A stretch of 64,000 nt of DNA from Prevotella sp. UBA2756 (GCA_002353205.1 DEJE01000019.1:1-64000); one strand, 5' to 3'; numbered from the stretch's first letter, positions 18,070 through 27,614 are shown. A program made the numbers and translations. The notes: generated by a model from the sequence alone, not told the origin.

Positions 18070-19401
18070 TTATAGGTTGCGCACCAGCGTCTTGAACTGT
18101 TCGCCGCGGTCTTCCATGTTCTTGAACAGGTCGAACGAGGCGCAGCAGGGGGAGAGGAGCACCGTCATTCCGGGCTTGGCCATCTCGTAGCAAGCCTCCA
18201 CGCACTCCTTCATAGAGTGTGTGTCGCGCACGGGAATGCCCATGTCGTCGAAGTTGTCGTGCAGTTTCTTGTTGTCGGCGCCGAGGTAAACGATGCCTGC
18301 GCACTTCTGCCGCACCAGATCCTTGATGGGTTCATAGTCGTTGCCCTTGTCCTTGCCTCCGATGATGAGGATGGTGGGCGTCTTCATGCTCTCCAGCGCA
18401 TACCAACAGGCATCCACGTTGGTGGCCTTGGAGTCGTTGACATATTCCACGCCGCGCACCGAGCAGACTCTTTCCAGACGATGTTCCACACCGGGGAAGT
18501 CGCTGAGGCTCTTGCGGATGATCTCTTTCTTGATGCCGCTGACGTTCGACGCGATTCCTGCTGCCAGCGAATTATAGATGTTATGCTTGCCGGTGAGCGA
18601 CAGTTCCTCTTGCTCCATATTGAACGGAGTGGGATATTCAATCTTGTACTGTCCCTCCTCGATATATCCGATGGTGCCCTTTTCCTTCAGTTCCGAGAAC
18701 GGCAGCTGCACCGACTTGATGTCGTACTTCTTCAGTTCGCGGCTGATGATGGGGTCGTCGTTCCAATAGATGAACGCATCCTCGGGCGTTTGGTTACGGA
18801 TGATGCGCATCTTCGCGTCCACATAGTTCTGCATGTTGTTCTGGTAGCGGTCCAGATGGTCGGGGGTGATGTTGAGCAGCACGGCCACATTGGCTCGGAA
18901 GTCGTACATATTGTCGAGTTGGAACGACGAAAGCTCGATGATGTAGTAGTCGTGCGGATCCTCGGCCACCTGCAAAGCCAGCGACCGTCCGATGTTTCCT
19001 GCCAGCCCTGCATCGTAGCCTGCAGCCTTGAAGATGTGGTAGATGAGCGATGTGGTCGTGGTCTTACCGTTCGAACCGGTGATACAGATCATCTTCGAGT
19101 GTGTGTAACGGCCTGCAAACTCTATCTCACTGATGATATGAATGCCCTTGGCAATGATCTTTTGGATCATCGGAGCCTCGTCGGGAATGCCGGGACTCTT
19201 GATAACCTCGTCGGCATCGAGAATCTTCGCTTCCGTGTGACGGCCTTCCTCCCACTCGATACCATGGTCGTCGAGCATCTTCTTATAATGGTCTTTGATG
19301 GCACCCATGTCAGAGACGAACACCTCAAAGCCCTCTTTCTTCGCCAGGACGGCGGCTCCTGCACCGCTTTCGGCGGCTCCCAAGACAACGATTTTCTTCA
19401 T
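18070..19401 (-). CDS. murD: UDP-N-acetylmuramoyl-L-alanine--D-glutamate ligase
   Basis: MurD is the cytoplasmic ligase adding D-glutamate to UDP-MurNAc-L-Ala. The 443-residue product begins with the dinucleotide-binding-like VVLGAAESGAGAAVLAKKEG. It has the P-loop TGSNGKTTTTSLI and downstream NDSKATNVDACWYAL. The gene lies 7 bp after mraY, so the two are probably coupled. Confidence 0.97.
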   Translation of the reverse strand: MKKIVVLGAAESGAGAAVLAKKEGFEVFVSDMGAIKDHYKKMLDDHGIEWEEGRHTEAKILDADEVIKSPGIPDEAPMIQKIIAKGIHIISEIEFAGRYTHSKMICITGSNGKTTTTSLIYHIFKAAGYDAGLAGNIGRSLALQVAEDPHDYYIIELSSFQLDNMYDFRANVAVLLNITPDHLDRYQNNMQNYVDAKMRIIRNQTPEDAFIYWNDDPIISRELKKYDIKSVQLPFSELKEKGTIGYIEEGQYKIEYPTPFNMEQEELSLTGKHNIYNSLAAGIASNVSGIKKEIIRKSLSDFPGVEHRLERVCSVRGVEYVNDSKATNVDACWYALESMKTPTILIIGGKDKGNDYEPIKDLVRQKCAGIVYLGADNKKLHDNFDDMGIPVRDTHSMKECVEACYEMAKPGMTVLLSPCCASFDLFKNMEDRGEQFKTLVRNL

Positions 19402-19408
19402 TTCTCCT

Positions 19409-20680
19409 TTATCTTATCTTCAACGTGATGATGGTAAGGGCGGTCAGGATGAGCGTCACGATCCAGAAACGGAACGTGATCTTCGACTCATGGAACTGTC
19501 GCTCCGGCCATTTCTTATATATATATCGGCTCGTCGGGTCGAGCTGTGAATCCAGTTTGCGGAAGTTATCGTGGATCGGCGTGGCACGGAACACGCGCAC
19601 ACGCTGCCCTTTATGCTTATAGTACCTGAACACCTGCGTCTGTATGATGACGCTGAGGCTCTCCACGAAGAAGATGCCGCAGAGGATCGGCAGCAGCAGT
19701 TCCTTGTGGATGATGACGGCGATGACGCCGATGATGCCTCCGATGGTGAGCGATCCCGTGTCGCCCATGAACACCTGTGCGGGGAAAGCATTGTACCAAA
19801 GGAAGCCTACCATAGCTCCCACGAAGGCGCAGATGAAGATTACCAGCTCTTGCGACCCCGGAATGAACATGATGTTAAAGTAGGCCGCATACTCAATATG
19901 GCTGCTCACGTAGGCCAGTATGCCCAGCGCCACGCCGATGATGGCCGAGTTGCCGGCGCACATACCGTCCATACCGTCGTTCAGGTTGGCGCCGTTCGAC
20001 ACCGCTGTCACCACGAGGATGGTCATCACCACGAAGAGCACCCACCCGGCAGCACGGCTATTGTCGCCCATAAACGCCATGACCTTCGAGTAGTCGAGGT
20101 CGTGGTTCTTCACGAACGGGATGGTTGTCTTCAGCGATTTCACCGCCTCCGACTTGTGGATCACCGACTCCGTCTTGTTCTGCTTCACGATTGTCAGGTT
20201 CTCGTTGATCTTCGCATCGGGACTCAGCCACAGCGTCAGACCCACGATGAGGCCGATGCTCACCTGCCCCACAATCTTATATTTGCCCTTCAGACCGTCT
20301 TTGTTGCGGCGGAAGATCTTGATATAGTCGTCGAGGAACCCGAGGAATCCCAGCCACACGGTGGTAATGATCATCAGCAACAGGTAGATGTTGCGCATTC
20401 GGCCAAGCAACAGCACGGGAACGAGGATGCTCACGATGATGATGATGCCGCCCATCGTGGGCACGCCTTTCTTCTTCTCGCCGAAGGGGTCGATGCTGGC
20501 ATCGCGCGCCGTTTCTGATATGTTGTGCCGCTTCATGAATCTGATGAAGTGCTCACCAAACCATGCCGAGATCAGCAGCGAGAGGATCAGCGTGAGCAGC
20601 GCACGGAACGAGATGTAGCTCCACATGTGCGAGCCCGGTATGTTGTATTGCTCGAGGAATCGGAAAAGGTAGTATAGCAT
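19409..20680 (-). CDS. mraY: Phospho-N-acetylmuramoyl-pentapeptide transferase
   Basis: MraY is the integral membrane enzyme that makes lipid I from undecaprenyl phosphate. The 423-residue protein has about ten transmembrane segments and the family motifs GVPTMGGIIII, FLGFLDDYIK, the catalytic-loop NDGMDGMCAG, and AFMGDTGSLTIGG. It is about 60 residues longer than E. coli MraY because of a periplasmic/loop insertion around residues 185-230, a length common in Bacteroidales. Confidence 0.97.
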   Translation of the reverse strand: MLYYLFRFLEQYNIPGSHMWSYISFRALLTLILSLLISAWFGEHFIRFMKRHNISETARDASIDPFGEKKKGVPTMGGIIIIVSILVPVLLLGRMRNIYLLLMIITTVWLGFLGFLDDYIKIFRRNKDGLKGKYKIVGQVSIGLIVGLTLWLSPDAKINENLTIVKQNKTESVIHKSEAVKSLKTTIPFVKNHDLDYSKVMAFMGDNSRAAGWVLFVVMTILVVTAVSNGANLNDGMDGMCAGNSAIIGVALGILAYVSSHIEYAAYFNIMFIPGSQELVIFICAFVGAMVGFLWYNAFPAQVFMGDTGSLTIGGIIGVIAVIIHKELLLPILCGIFFVESLSVIIQTQVFRYYKHKGQRVRVFRATPIHDNFRKLDSQLDPTSRYIYKKWPERQFHESKITFRFWIVTLILTALTIITLKIR

Positions 20681-20727
20681 TTCTTATGAATTTACGATAA
20701 CCAACTCAAACTCTTAACTCTTAATTC

Positions 20728-22176
20728 TTAACTAGAAAAGATTTCCCGCACCACTTCGCGGTCGTCGAAATGATGCTTCACGCCCTGAATCTCCTGATAG
20801 TCCTCATGGCCCTTGCCTGCAATGAGCACCACGTCGCCCTTCTGTGCCATCATGCACGCCGTGCGGATGGCCTCGCGACGGTCCACGATGGCCACCACCT
20901 TGCGCATCTGCTGCTTGTCAAGACCTGCCAGCATGTCGTTGATGATGTCCTGAGGATCCTCGAAACGGGGGTTGTCGCTCGTGATGATGACGCGGTCGCT
21001 CTGCTTCACGGCTTCCTGCGCCATCAGCGGACGCTTTCCTTTGTCGCGGTTGCCGCCGGCTCCGCAGACGGTAATCACCTGTCCCTTGCCGTTGAGCACC
21101 TCGTGGATGGCTTTCAGCACGTTCTCCAGGGCGTCGGGCGTGTGTGCATAGTCTACGACGGCGGTGAATCCTTCGGGCGAACGGATGGGTTCCAGCCGTC
21201 CGCTCACGCTCTTCAGCGTGCTCAGCACCAGCAGCACGTCGTCAGCTTTCTGTCCCAGCATGATGGCGGCGCCGTAGACGGCGAGCAGGTTGCTCACGTT
21301 GAACTTCCCGATGAACTGCACGCCCACCTCGTGACCGTCGATTTCTAAGTACATTCCCTCGAAATGGCATTCCAGCAGCTTCGCGCGGAAGTCGGCCATC
21401 GTGCGGGTGGAATAGGTCTTCACCGTGGCTTTCGTGTTCTGCACCATCACCATGCCGTTCTTGTCGTCGGCGTTCGTTATGGCAAAGGCCGTCTTGGGCA
21501 GTCCGTCGAAGAAGGCTTTCTTGGCGTTGCGGTAGTTCTCTACGGTCTTGTGGTAGTCCATGTGGTCGCGCGTCAGGTTTGTGAAGATGCCTCCGGCGAA
21601 CTGCAGTCCTCCAATGCGCTTCTGGTGGATGGCGTGGCTCGAGCACTCCATGAACACATACTGGCACCCGGCGTCTACCATACGGGCCAGCAGCTGGTTC
21701 AGTTCGATGGGATCGGGGGTTGTATGGCTGGCGGGCACGGTCTCATCCTCGATGTAGTTGCACACGGTGGAGAGCAGCCCGCATTTGTAGCCGAGCTTGC
21801 GGAACATGTTGTAGAGCAGCGTGGCGATGGTCGTCTTGCCGTTCGTGCCCGTGACGCCCACAAGTTTCACCTTCGTCGAAGGGTCGCCGTAGAACAGCGT
21901 TGCCACCTTTCCCACGGCATCTTCGGTGCTCTCCACCTGCACGAAGGTGACACCGGTCGTCTCTTCGGGCAGATCCTCGCACAAGACGGCGCGCGCTCCC
22001 TGCTCAATGGCCTTGCCGATGAAGCGGTGACCGTCCACCTGCGTCCCTTTCATGGCCACGAACAGGTGTCCGTCGGCAATCTTCCGACTGTCTATATTGA
22101 TGCCCGTGATGTCCACATCGTCGCTGCCGACGACCTGCAGGGGCTTGATATTCTTCAATAACAGACTAAGTTTCAT
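20728..22176 (-). CDS. murE: UDP-MurNAc-tripeptide synthetase (meso-diaminopimelate-adding)
   Basis: MurE adds the third stem-peptide residue. The 482-residue product has the P-loop TGTNGKTTIATLLYN, the HTTPDP motif, and DYAHTPDAL. The DNPR motif in SDNPRFEDPQDI, which contacts meso-diaminopimelate in DAP-specific MurE, predicts meso-DAP rather than lysine. The stop codon sits inside a short low-complexity stretch of TTAACTCTTAATTC type. It lies 3 bp after ftsI. Confidence 0.96.
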   Translation of the reverse strand: MKLSLLLKNIKPLQVVGSDDVDITGINIDSRKIADGHLFVAMKGTQVDGHRFIGKAIEQGARAVLCEDLPEETTGVTFVQVESTEDAVGKVATLFYGDPSTKVKLVGVTGTNGKTTIATLLYNMFRKLGYKCGLLSTVCNYIEDETVPASHTTPDPIELNQLLARMVDAGCQYVFMECSSHAIHQKRIGGLQFAGGIFTNLTRDHMDYHKTVENYRNAKKAFFDGLPKTAFAITNADDKNGMVMVQNTKATVKTYSTRTMADFRAKLLECHFEGMYLEIDGHEVGVQFIGKFNVSNLLAVYGAAIMLGQKADDVLLVLSTLKSVSGRLEPIRSPEGFTAVVDYAHTPDALENVLKAIHEVLNGKGQVITVCGAGGNRDKGKRPLMAQEAVKQSDRVIITSDNPRFEDPQDIINDMLAGLDKQQMRKVVAIVDRREAIRTACMMAQKGDVVLIAGKGHEDYQEIQGVKHHFDDREVVREIFSS

Positions 22177-22179
22177 ATC

Positions 22180-24330
22180 TCAATTCAATTTTAGCGAACA
22201 CGTTTCTCCTTTCTTGATCGGCATTCCGGGGCCGAGACTCTGCGCCACCACCTTACCGCGACCCTCGATACGCACCTTGATGCCGCGGCTCTCCATCATG
22301 TAGACGGCGTCGCGGGCTCCCATGCCGCGCACGTTGGGCACGCGGCCGTCGTCGGTGTTCTCAGTTTTCGTCAGCTGCACATCGTTCTGGCTGCGCTGTG
22401 CCGTTCCCCAGACAGGTTTTCCGTCGGAAGTCCAGGTGAAGGCGGTCTTGATGCCGAGCTGCGACAGCACGTAGTCGGCAGGAATCATGTTGCCGCTCTT
22501 CACGTCGGGCATGAAGATGCTCAGCGAGTCGCGGGCATCGCTCACGTCGAGCTTCACGTCTTGCGCCATGATACCCTCCGAGATGTTGTGGAACACCAGT
22601 CCGCTCATGCCGCCGCCCGATGCGGGAAGGCCCGATTTCTGTATGCAGACGATGCAGCTGTAGCGCGGCTTGTCGGCGGGGAAATATCCTGCAAACGAGA
22701 GCAGGTAGTTCATCTGACCCGTCTTGTAGCCGCCCACGCCTTTCGAGATCTGTGCCGTTCCTGTCTTGCCGGCCACCTTGAACGAGCGCGACCCGGCCTT
22801 TTTGCCCAGACCTTGGCTCACCACGTGGTACAGGATGGTCTGCATCTGTCGCAGCGTGCTCTCCTTGCAGATCTTCTCCTTGATGACTTGCGGCGGGAAC
22901 GACTGCACCACCTGACCGTCTTTCACAATCTCCTTCACGAAGCGCGGGCGCATCATGCGGCCGTCGTTGGCGATGGCGTTGTAGAAGGTGAGCGTCGAGA
23001 TGGGAGGCACCTGCGTCTCGTAGCCGATGCTCATCCATGCCAGCGCCGTCTTGCTCCAGTTGGTGTATTGTCCGCGGGCGTTCTTCTTCGGCATACGGAT
23101 GCGCGGGGCTGCCGAACCTACCAACGGGATGTTCAGGTCGGAGGCGATGCCTATGCGCCGCAGCCCTTCCACGAAGCGCTCGGGGTTCTTGCCGTAGTGC
23201 TCGTCGATGATTCGGCTCACACCGATGTTCGAGCTGTATTCGAGCGTCTGTCCGAACGACAGTGTTCCGTAGCCGCCGCGGTGCCAGTTATGGTCGCGCA
23301 TCTTCGAGCCGTGCATGTCGTAGATGCCGCCCGTGCAGTCCACGCGGCATGTCGTATCCACCACACCGTCGTCGAGGGCCACCATCAGCGAGGCCGTCTT
23401 GAACACCGATCCGGGCTCAAGGAGGTCGCTCACGGCATGGTTCTGCATCTCGCGGTATTCGCCGTCGGCACATTTCTGCATGTTCACGATTGCTTTCACG
23501 TCGCCCGTCTTCACTTCCATGACGATGGCCACGCCAACGTTGCCGTTGATTTCCTTCAGTTCCTCGATGACGGCGCGCTCGGCCAGGTCTTGCATGCCCA
23601 CGTCGATGGTCGTGATGATGTCGGCACCGTCGACGGGGGGCCGCTCAGTGATGCTCAGGTATTTGTTCAGCACCTTCTTGCGCTGCACAACGCCGGGCTT
23701 GCCGCGCAGCGTGCTGTCGAACGACTGTTCCAGACCGCACTTCGCCGAGTCCTTCGCACCATACATCTCGCCCACCGTTCGACCGGCCAGCGACCCGAAG
23801 GGGTGGTTGCGCGAGTTGAACTCTTCCACATGGAAGCCTCCCTGATAGGAGCGCAGACAGAGGATGGGCAGCTTCTTCACCTCCGAATAGGTGTCGTAGC
23901 TCACGCGGCGCGGCCAGATGGGATAGTTGCGGCTCATCCGTTTGCGCCCGTTCTGCAGGCTGTCTTTGAAAGCTTGCGCGGAGCGTTCGGGGAAGATATC
24001 GTGCAGACCTTGGCAGATGACGTTCACCATCGAGTCGGTCCACAGCGTGTCGGCCTTGCTGTCCTGCATGGCCTTGAAGTCCATATAGAGCTTGTATTCG
24101 GGGATGCTGCTGGCCATGAGCCGTCCGTCGCAGCTCATGATATTGCCGCGTACGGGCTTCACCTCCACGCTGTCGCGCTTCAGACGGTCGGCCACCTGCA
24201 CCCAGAAGTCGCGCTTCACGGTGGCGGTGTAGAGCGCCTTGCCCACAATGAGCAGGCCCAGCAAGACCATCACGAAGCTGATGATCTTGTAGCGCGGCAC
24301 TATCTTCTCCCTTTCAAAAAAGCTGCCCAT
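22180..24330 (-). CDS. ftsI: Septal penicillin-binding protein (FtsI/PBP3-type) with C-terminal PASTA domain
   Basis: This is a monofunctional transpeptidase that cross-links septal peptidoglycan. The 716-residue protein has one N-terminal transmembrane helix (about residues 15-35), a PBP dimerisation/pedestal domain, and a transpeptidase domain with SVFK at 308-311, SSN in YSSNIGVSRI and KTG in VAGKTGTAQIS. A PASTA domain (VPNVRGMGARDAVYMMESRG to the end) follows. A C-terminal PASTA is common in Bacteroidota FtsI. It lies 28 bp downstream of ftsL. Confidence 0.95.
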   Translation of the reverse strand: MGSFFEREKIVPRYKIISFVMVLLGLLIVGKALYTATVKRDFWVQVADRLKRDSVEVKPVRGNIMSCDGRLMASSIPEYKLYMDFKAMQDSKADTLWTDSMVNVICQGLHDIFPERSAQAFKDSLQNGRKRMSRNYPIWPRRVSYDTYSEVKKLPILCLRSYQGGFHVEEFNSRNHPFGSLAGRTVGEMYGAKDSAKCGLEQSFDSTLRGKPGVVQRKKVLNKYLSITERPPVDGADIITTIDVGMQDLAERAVIEELKEINGNVGVAIVMEVKTGDVKAIVNMQKCADGEYREMQNHAVSDLLEPGSVFKTASLMVALDDGVVDTTCRVDCTGGIYDMHGSKMRDHNWHRGGYGTLSFGQTLEYSSNIGVSRIIDEHYGKNPERFVEGLRRIGIASDLNIPLVGSAAPRIRMPKKNARGQYTNWSKTALAWMSIGYETQVPPISTLTFYNAIANDGRMMRPRFVKEIVKDGQVVQSFPPQVIKEKICKESTLRQMQTILYHVVSQGLGKKAGSRSFKVAGKTGTAQISKGVGGYKTGQMNYLLSFAGYFPADKPRYSCIVCIQKSGLPASGGGMSGLVFHNISEGIMAQDVKLDVSDARDSLSIFMPDVKSGNMIPADYVLSQLGIKTAFTWTSDGKPVWGTAQRSQNDVQLTKTENTDDGRVPNVRGMGARDAVYMMESRGIKVRIEGRGKVVAQSLGPGMPIKKGETCSLKLN

Positions 24331-24358
24331 TCTCTCTTATATTATATATTATGTATTC

Positions 24359-24958
24359 TTATTTATTATTAATGCGCACGTAGTCGTCGGGAACGGTGAT
24401 GATGTAGGGCGGTTGGTTCGCTATCTTCAGGATGCTGTCCTGGTTGGCCTGCAGCATTTCGAGCACATTGCTCTCGCGGCAGCGCTCCGTCAGTTCGCTC
24501 GTGCTCGACAGTGCGCGGTATTTGGCATCGATGAGTTCGGCGTTCAGCCGGTCGATTTCCAGCATGTCCTTCTGGCAACTGTAGCGGTTGGAGATGTAGA
24601 CGATGATGAAGCCGGTGACGAGCAGTATCACGCCTATCTGTCGCCTGAGCAGTTCGGCCGTCAGCCAGTCGCCGCCGAGGATCTTCCTGAGCGAGAAACT
24701 GCTCGACTGTGGCTTCTCGTCCTCGCGGGCTTGGTCCTTCATGGCCTGCTCCAGCTTCGAGACGTCGTCCTTTTCCGCCTTCTGGCCGCCCGTCGGTGCG
24801 GCATCGTCGGGCGAAGGCTTCGCTCCGGCCGTCTCCACGACCGTCTCCACGATGGTGGCCATGGGCAGCTCCTCACCGGCCAGTTCGGCCTCGGTGGGCA
24901 GCAGCTCATCGTCATCGGCGGCAGATGATGCCTTGTTCGTGTTCAGCTCTTCGCTCAT
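24359..24958 (-). CDS. ftsL: FtsL-like bitopic cell division protein
   Basis: FtsL is a small bitopic coiled-coil subunit of the divisome. The 199-residue product has an acidic, probably disordered cytoplasmic region of about 105 residues and a single transmembrane segment GVILLVTGFIIVYISN. A periplasmic helical part (residues about 130-185) follows. Sequence identity to E. coli FtsL is not expected. The call rests on topology and on its position between rsmH and ftsI, where FtsL is found in Bacteroidota. The long N-terminal extension is unusual compared with other phyla. Confidence 0.85.
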   Translation of the reverse strand: MSEELNTNKASSAADDDELLPTEAELAGEELPMATIVETVVETAGAKPSPDDAAPTGGQKAEKDDVSKLEQAMKDQAREDEKPQSSSFSLRKILGGDWLTAELLRRQIGVILLVTGFIIVYISNRYSCQKDMLEIDRLNAELIDAKYRALSSTSELTERCRESNVLEMLQANQDSILKIANQPPYIITVPDDYVRINNK

Positions 24959-24970
24959 ATCTCTTGCTCG

Positions 24971-25894
24971 TTATGCCTGTTCGGGCCGTTTCTCGGCGAT
25001 GCGCAGCTTGGCACTGCGACTGCGCGGATTGCGCTGTTGCTCCTCCGCGGTGGGCTGTATCACCTTGCCCACGGTGTCGAACGGCGTCTCTGTCCGTCCG
25101 AAGAAGTCTTTCTCCACCTTGCCCTCGGCGTTTCCGCTGCGCATGACGTTCTTCACGATGCGGTCCTCGAGCGAGTGGTAGGTGATGACCGACAGCCGTC
25201 CGCCCGGCCGCAGCAGCTCGGTGGCTGCCGTCAGCATGTCGCGCAGGGCCGTCATCTCCTGGTTCACTTCGATGCGCAAGGCCTGAAACAGCTTGGCCGC
25301 GTCTTTCTTCTCCCGCTCACGGGGAATCAGCGAGCCCACGGCGCCCAGCAGGTCCTGGGTCGTCGCGAAGGGTTTCTGCTCACGCGCCTTCACGATGGCG
25401 GCGGCCATCCGGCGCGCTTGTTTCAGTTCGCCATATAGGAAAAGGATGTCGGCCAGACGGCTTTCATCGGTTTTGTTCAGTATGTCGGCGGCCGTTTGAC
25501 CGGCCCTTTTGTTCATTCTCATGTCCAGCGGAGCCTCGAAGCGGAAGCTGAAGCCGCGCGTCTCGTCGTCGAAGTGATGGCTCGAGACGCCAAGGTCGGC
25601 CAGCAGACCGTCGATCTGTTCCACCCCGTAGTAGCGCATCCAGTTCTTCAGGTACCTGAAGTTGCTGCGCACGAACGTGAAGTTCGGGCTGGCAACGATG
25701 TTGCTCTCGGCATCGGCATCCTGGTCGAAGCTGTAGAGATGCCCCTTGCCGCCGAGGCGGCGCAGGATTTCGCGGCTGTGTCCGCCGCCGCCGAATGTCA
25801 CGTCGACGTACACGCCTCCCGGCTTCAGTCCCAGACCGTCGATGCTCTCGTCGAGGAGCACGGGCACGTGGTATGTCTCTGCCGTCGTCACCAT
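24971..25894 (-). CDS. rsmH: 16S rRNA (cytosine-1402 N4) methyltransferase
   Basis: RsmH (MraW) methylates C1402 of 16S rRNA using S-adenosylmethionine. The start at 25894 gives MVTTAETYHVPVLLDESIDGL, followed by the SAM-binding motif YVDVTFGGGGHSREIL, DLGVSSHHFDD, and the C-terminal GRLSVITYHSLEDRIVK. The 307-residue length is typical. The frame is open further upstream through mraZ, but that extension is arginine/histidine-rich shadow sequence. The start is 14 bp after mraZ. Confidence 0.95.
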   Translation of the reverse strand: MVTTAETYHVPVLLDESIDGLGLKPGGVYVDVTFGGGGHSREILRRLGGKGHLYSFDQDADAESNIVASPNFTFVRSNFRYLKNWMRYYGVEQIDGLLADLGVSSHHFDDETRGFSFRFEAPLDMRMNKRAGQTAADILNKTDESRLADILFLYGELKQARRMAAAIVKAREQKPFATTQDLLGAVGSLIPREREKKDAAKLFQALRIEVNQEMTALRDMLTAATELLRPGGRLSVITYHSLEDRIVKNVMRSGNAEGKVEKDFFGRTETPFDTVGKVIQPTAEEQQRNPRSRSAKLRIAEKRPEQA

Positions 25895-25908
25895 CGCTCT
25901 GCCGCGTT

Positions 25909-26397
25909 TTATCTGATCAGGTCGCCCACAGCACTGATGGCTGCGGCCGTTGTCTGCTGTCCCATCACGTCTTCCAGGGCCTGCCCGAACTCGTCGGGAT
26001 CGAGGAATGGTTTCTGCGTGTTCTCGCCGCTCCATATCTCGATGGTAGCTCCGGTGCCGATGAACTTGATGTCGGTGGTGATGCCGGCCATCTCCAGGTA
26101 GCGCTTCGGGATGAGGAAGCGGCCGTTGGCATCGAGCGACACCTCCTCCACGTCGCTCATGAACTGGCGCATGATCTGCTGGTGGGCACGGTTCCAGATG
26201 CTCAGCCTGCGCGACAGGGTGTCGACGCGCTCGTTCCACACCGATTCGGGATACAGCACCAGGCAGGGCTCGAAGATGTCCTTGCGGAGCATCATCGTCA
26301 GCTTGCCGGCGGCCTGTAGCTCCTTGCGGAACGAAGCGGGCAGGAAGGCCCGTCCTTTCGCGTCGGTTTTGGCTTCTATGGTTCCTACAAATCGCAT
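25909..26397 (-). CDS. mraZ: Transcriptional regulator/division-cluster protein MraZ
   Basis: MraZ is an AbrB-fold DNA-binding protein encoded at the head of division clusters, and in E. coli it represses its own operon. The start at 26397 gives MRFVGTIEAKTDAKGRAFLPASFRKEL. The first SpoVT-AbrB-type half is followed by a second (LDANGRFLIPKRYLEMAGI). The protein has 162 residues. An in-frame upstream extension lies in the promoter and was rejected. Confidence 0.94.
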   Translation of the reverse strand: MRFVGTIEAKTDAKGRAFLPASFRKELQAAGKLTMMLRKDIFEPCLVLYPESVWNERVDTLSRRLSIWNRAHQQIMRQFMSDVEEVSLDANGRFLIPKRYLEMAGITTDIKFIGTGATIEIWSGENTQKPFLDPDEFGQALEDVMGQQTTAAAISAVGDLIR

Positions 26398-26426
26398 GTG
26401 TACTTCTTTATAAAATGAATTTGCTA

Positions 26427-26434
26427 CAAAGGTA
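26427..26434 (-). promoter_or_regulatory. -7 element of the mraZ/division-cluster promoter
   Basis: TACCTTTG on the minus strand, 30 bp before the mraZ start, matches TAnnTTTG. It adjoins the MraZ-box-like repeats. Confidence 0.7.
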
Positions 26435-26442
26435 ATACATTT

Positions 26443-26468
26443 CCACCACAATTCCCCACTTTTCCCCA
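26443..26468 (-). promoter_or_regulatory. MraZ-box-like direct repeats
   Basis: On the minus strand TGGGG boxes at 26468-26464 and 26458-26454 are exactly 10 bp apart, and a related TGG-TGG follows in the next 10 bp. MraZ of E. coli is known to bind TGGG repeats spaced one helical turn apart in its own promoter. The position just upstream of the -7 element fits autoregulation. Confidence 0.7.
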
Positions 26469-26680
26469 CTTTTTTTCAAAAATAATTCGATTTTATTGAT
26501 TTTTGACAAAAACGGCTCTACGACTCGGGATGACTTCCCGTCGAACGAGACTGCCCGACGATGGTATTTCCTCCTGATAAAAATGTGTCGGAATGTGCAT
26601 AAAAAGCTCATAATGATGACGCAACAGAGGAAAAATGATGATTTTTTCTGAAAAATGAAACGCGTTTCGGAAATTATGTG

Positions 26681-26688
26681 TATTTTTG
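26681..26688 (+). promoter_or_regulatory. -7 element of the glsA promoter
   Basis: TATTTTTG lies 19 bp before the glsA start. Immediately upstream is a perfect 12-bp palindrome, GAAACGCGTTTC (26657-26668), between the -7 and the expected -33 region. No clear TTTG is present at the standard distance. The rest of the 310-bp gap to mraZ, which also holds the divergent mraZ control region, shows no gene. Confidence 0.6.
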
Positions 26689-26707
26689 CATATTGTTTCC
26701 AATAATC

Positions 26708-27535
26708 ATGCAGACAATCACACAAAAGACCGTTGACGTAGAAGACATTCTGCGCGAAAAGATGGGGAGCAAGGCCAAGTGGATTCCGCGGCCCCTGATC
26801 TCCTGGCTCAAGCGCCTCGTTCATCAGGACGAGGTGAACCAATTCCTGTGGGACAGCCGCGAGCTGAAGGGAACGCCGTGGCTCGAGGCGTGCGTGGAGT
26901 ACCTGAAGATGGACCTGCAGCTTCAAGGACGCGAAAACCTCCCCGACCCCAACGACGGACGGCTCTACACCTTCGTGTCGAACCACCCATTGGGCGGTAT
27001 CGACGGCGTGGCGCTGGGCAGCATCATCGGCCGTCACTACGACAGCCGCTTCCGATATCTCGTCAACGACATTCTGATGAACCTCCCCGGACTGGCTCCC
27101 CTCTGCATCCCCATCAACAAGACGGGGTCGCAGAGCCGCGCGTTCCCAGCCATGGTCGAGGCCGGATTCCAGAGCCAGAACCACATGCTCATGTTCCCCG
27201 CAGGCCTCTGCTCGCGCAAGCGCGGCGACGAGGTGCGCGACCTGGAATGGAAGAAGACCTTCATCTCGAAGAGCATCGAATACCAGCGCGACGTCGTTCC
27301 CATCCATTTCGGCGGGCAGAACTCCGAGCGCTTCTACAAACTGTCCAACTTCTGCGACAAGCACATCAAGAAGGTGAACATCGCCATGCTCTTTCTCGTC
27401 GATGAAATGTACAAAAACGTGGGCAAGACGTTCACCGTCACCATCGGCAAGCCCATTCCCTGGCAGACCTTCGACCGCCAGCGGTCGCACGCCCAGTGGG
27501 CGCAATGGGTGAAAGACCGCGTCTACGAGCTGTAG
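26708..27535 (+). CDS. glsA: O-acyltransferase of glycine lipid synthesis (PlsC-like)
   Basis: GlsA-type enzymes add the second, ester-linked fatty acid to N-acyl-glycine, making the glycine lipids of Bacteroidota. The 275-residue product belongs to the PlsC-like superfamily: VSNHPLGGIDG is the HX4-5D catalytic region, followed by LPGLAPLCIPINKTG and MFPAGLCSRKRG. The start at 26708 is the first ATG after the promoter; a start at 26678 would precede the -7 element. It is followed by glsB in the same direction. The pair is known from Bacteroides thetaiotaomicron, where the order is glsB-glsA. Confidence 0.8.
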   Translation: MQTITQKTVDVEDILREKMGSKAKWIPRPLISWLKRLVHQDEVNQFLWDSRELKGTPWLEACVEYLKMDLQLQGRENLPDPNDGRLYTFVSNHPLGGIDGVALGSIIGRHYDSRFRYLVNDILMNLPGLAPLCIPINKTGSQSRAFPAMVEAGFQSQNHMLMFPAGLCSRKRGDEVRDLEWKKTFISKSIEYQRDVVPIHFGGQNSERFYKLSNFCDKHIKKVNIAMLFLVDEMYKNVGKTFTVTIGKPIPWQTFDRQRSHAQWAQWVKDRVYEL

Positions 27536-27614
27536 GCCGCCCCGCCCCACGAGTCATCACCTTGCAAAAGAAAACCTCAATCTCAGAAATAACGACCAGC
27601 AAACGACCACACCA

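Noticed and set aside
24971..26239. Longer RsmH starting at 26239
   Set aside because: The added 115 residues lie in mraZ in another frame and do not resemble the family; 25894 gives the expected N-terminus.
26657..26668. Operator at palindrome GAAACGCGTTTC before glsA
   Set aside because: A 12-bp palindrome is expected several times by chance in a window of this size, and nothing else supports regulation there.
26408..27550. Minus-strand frame opposite glsA
   Set aside because: It is antisense to a clear PlsC-like gene and to the divergent promoter region, and has no domain.
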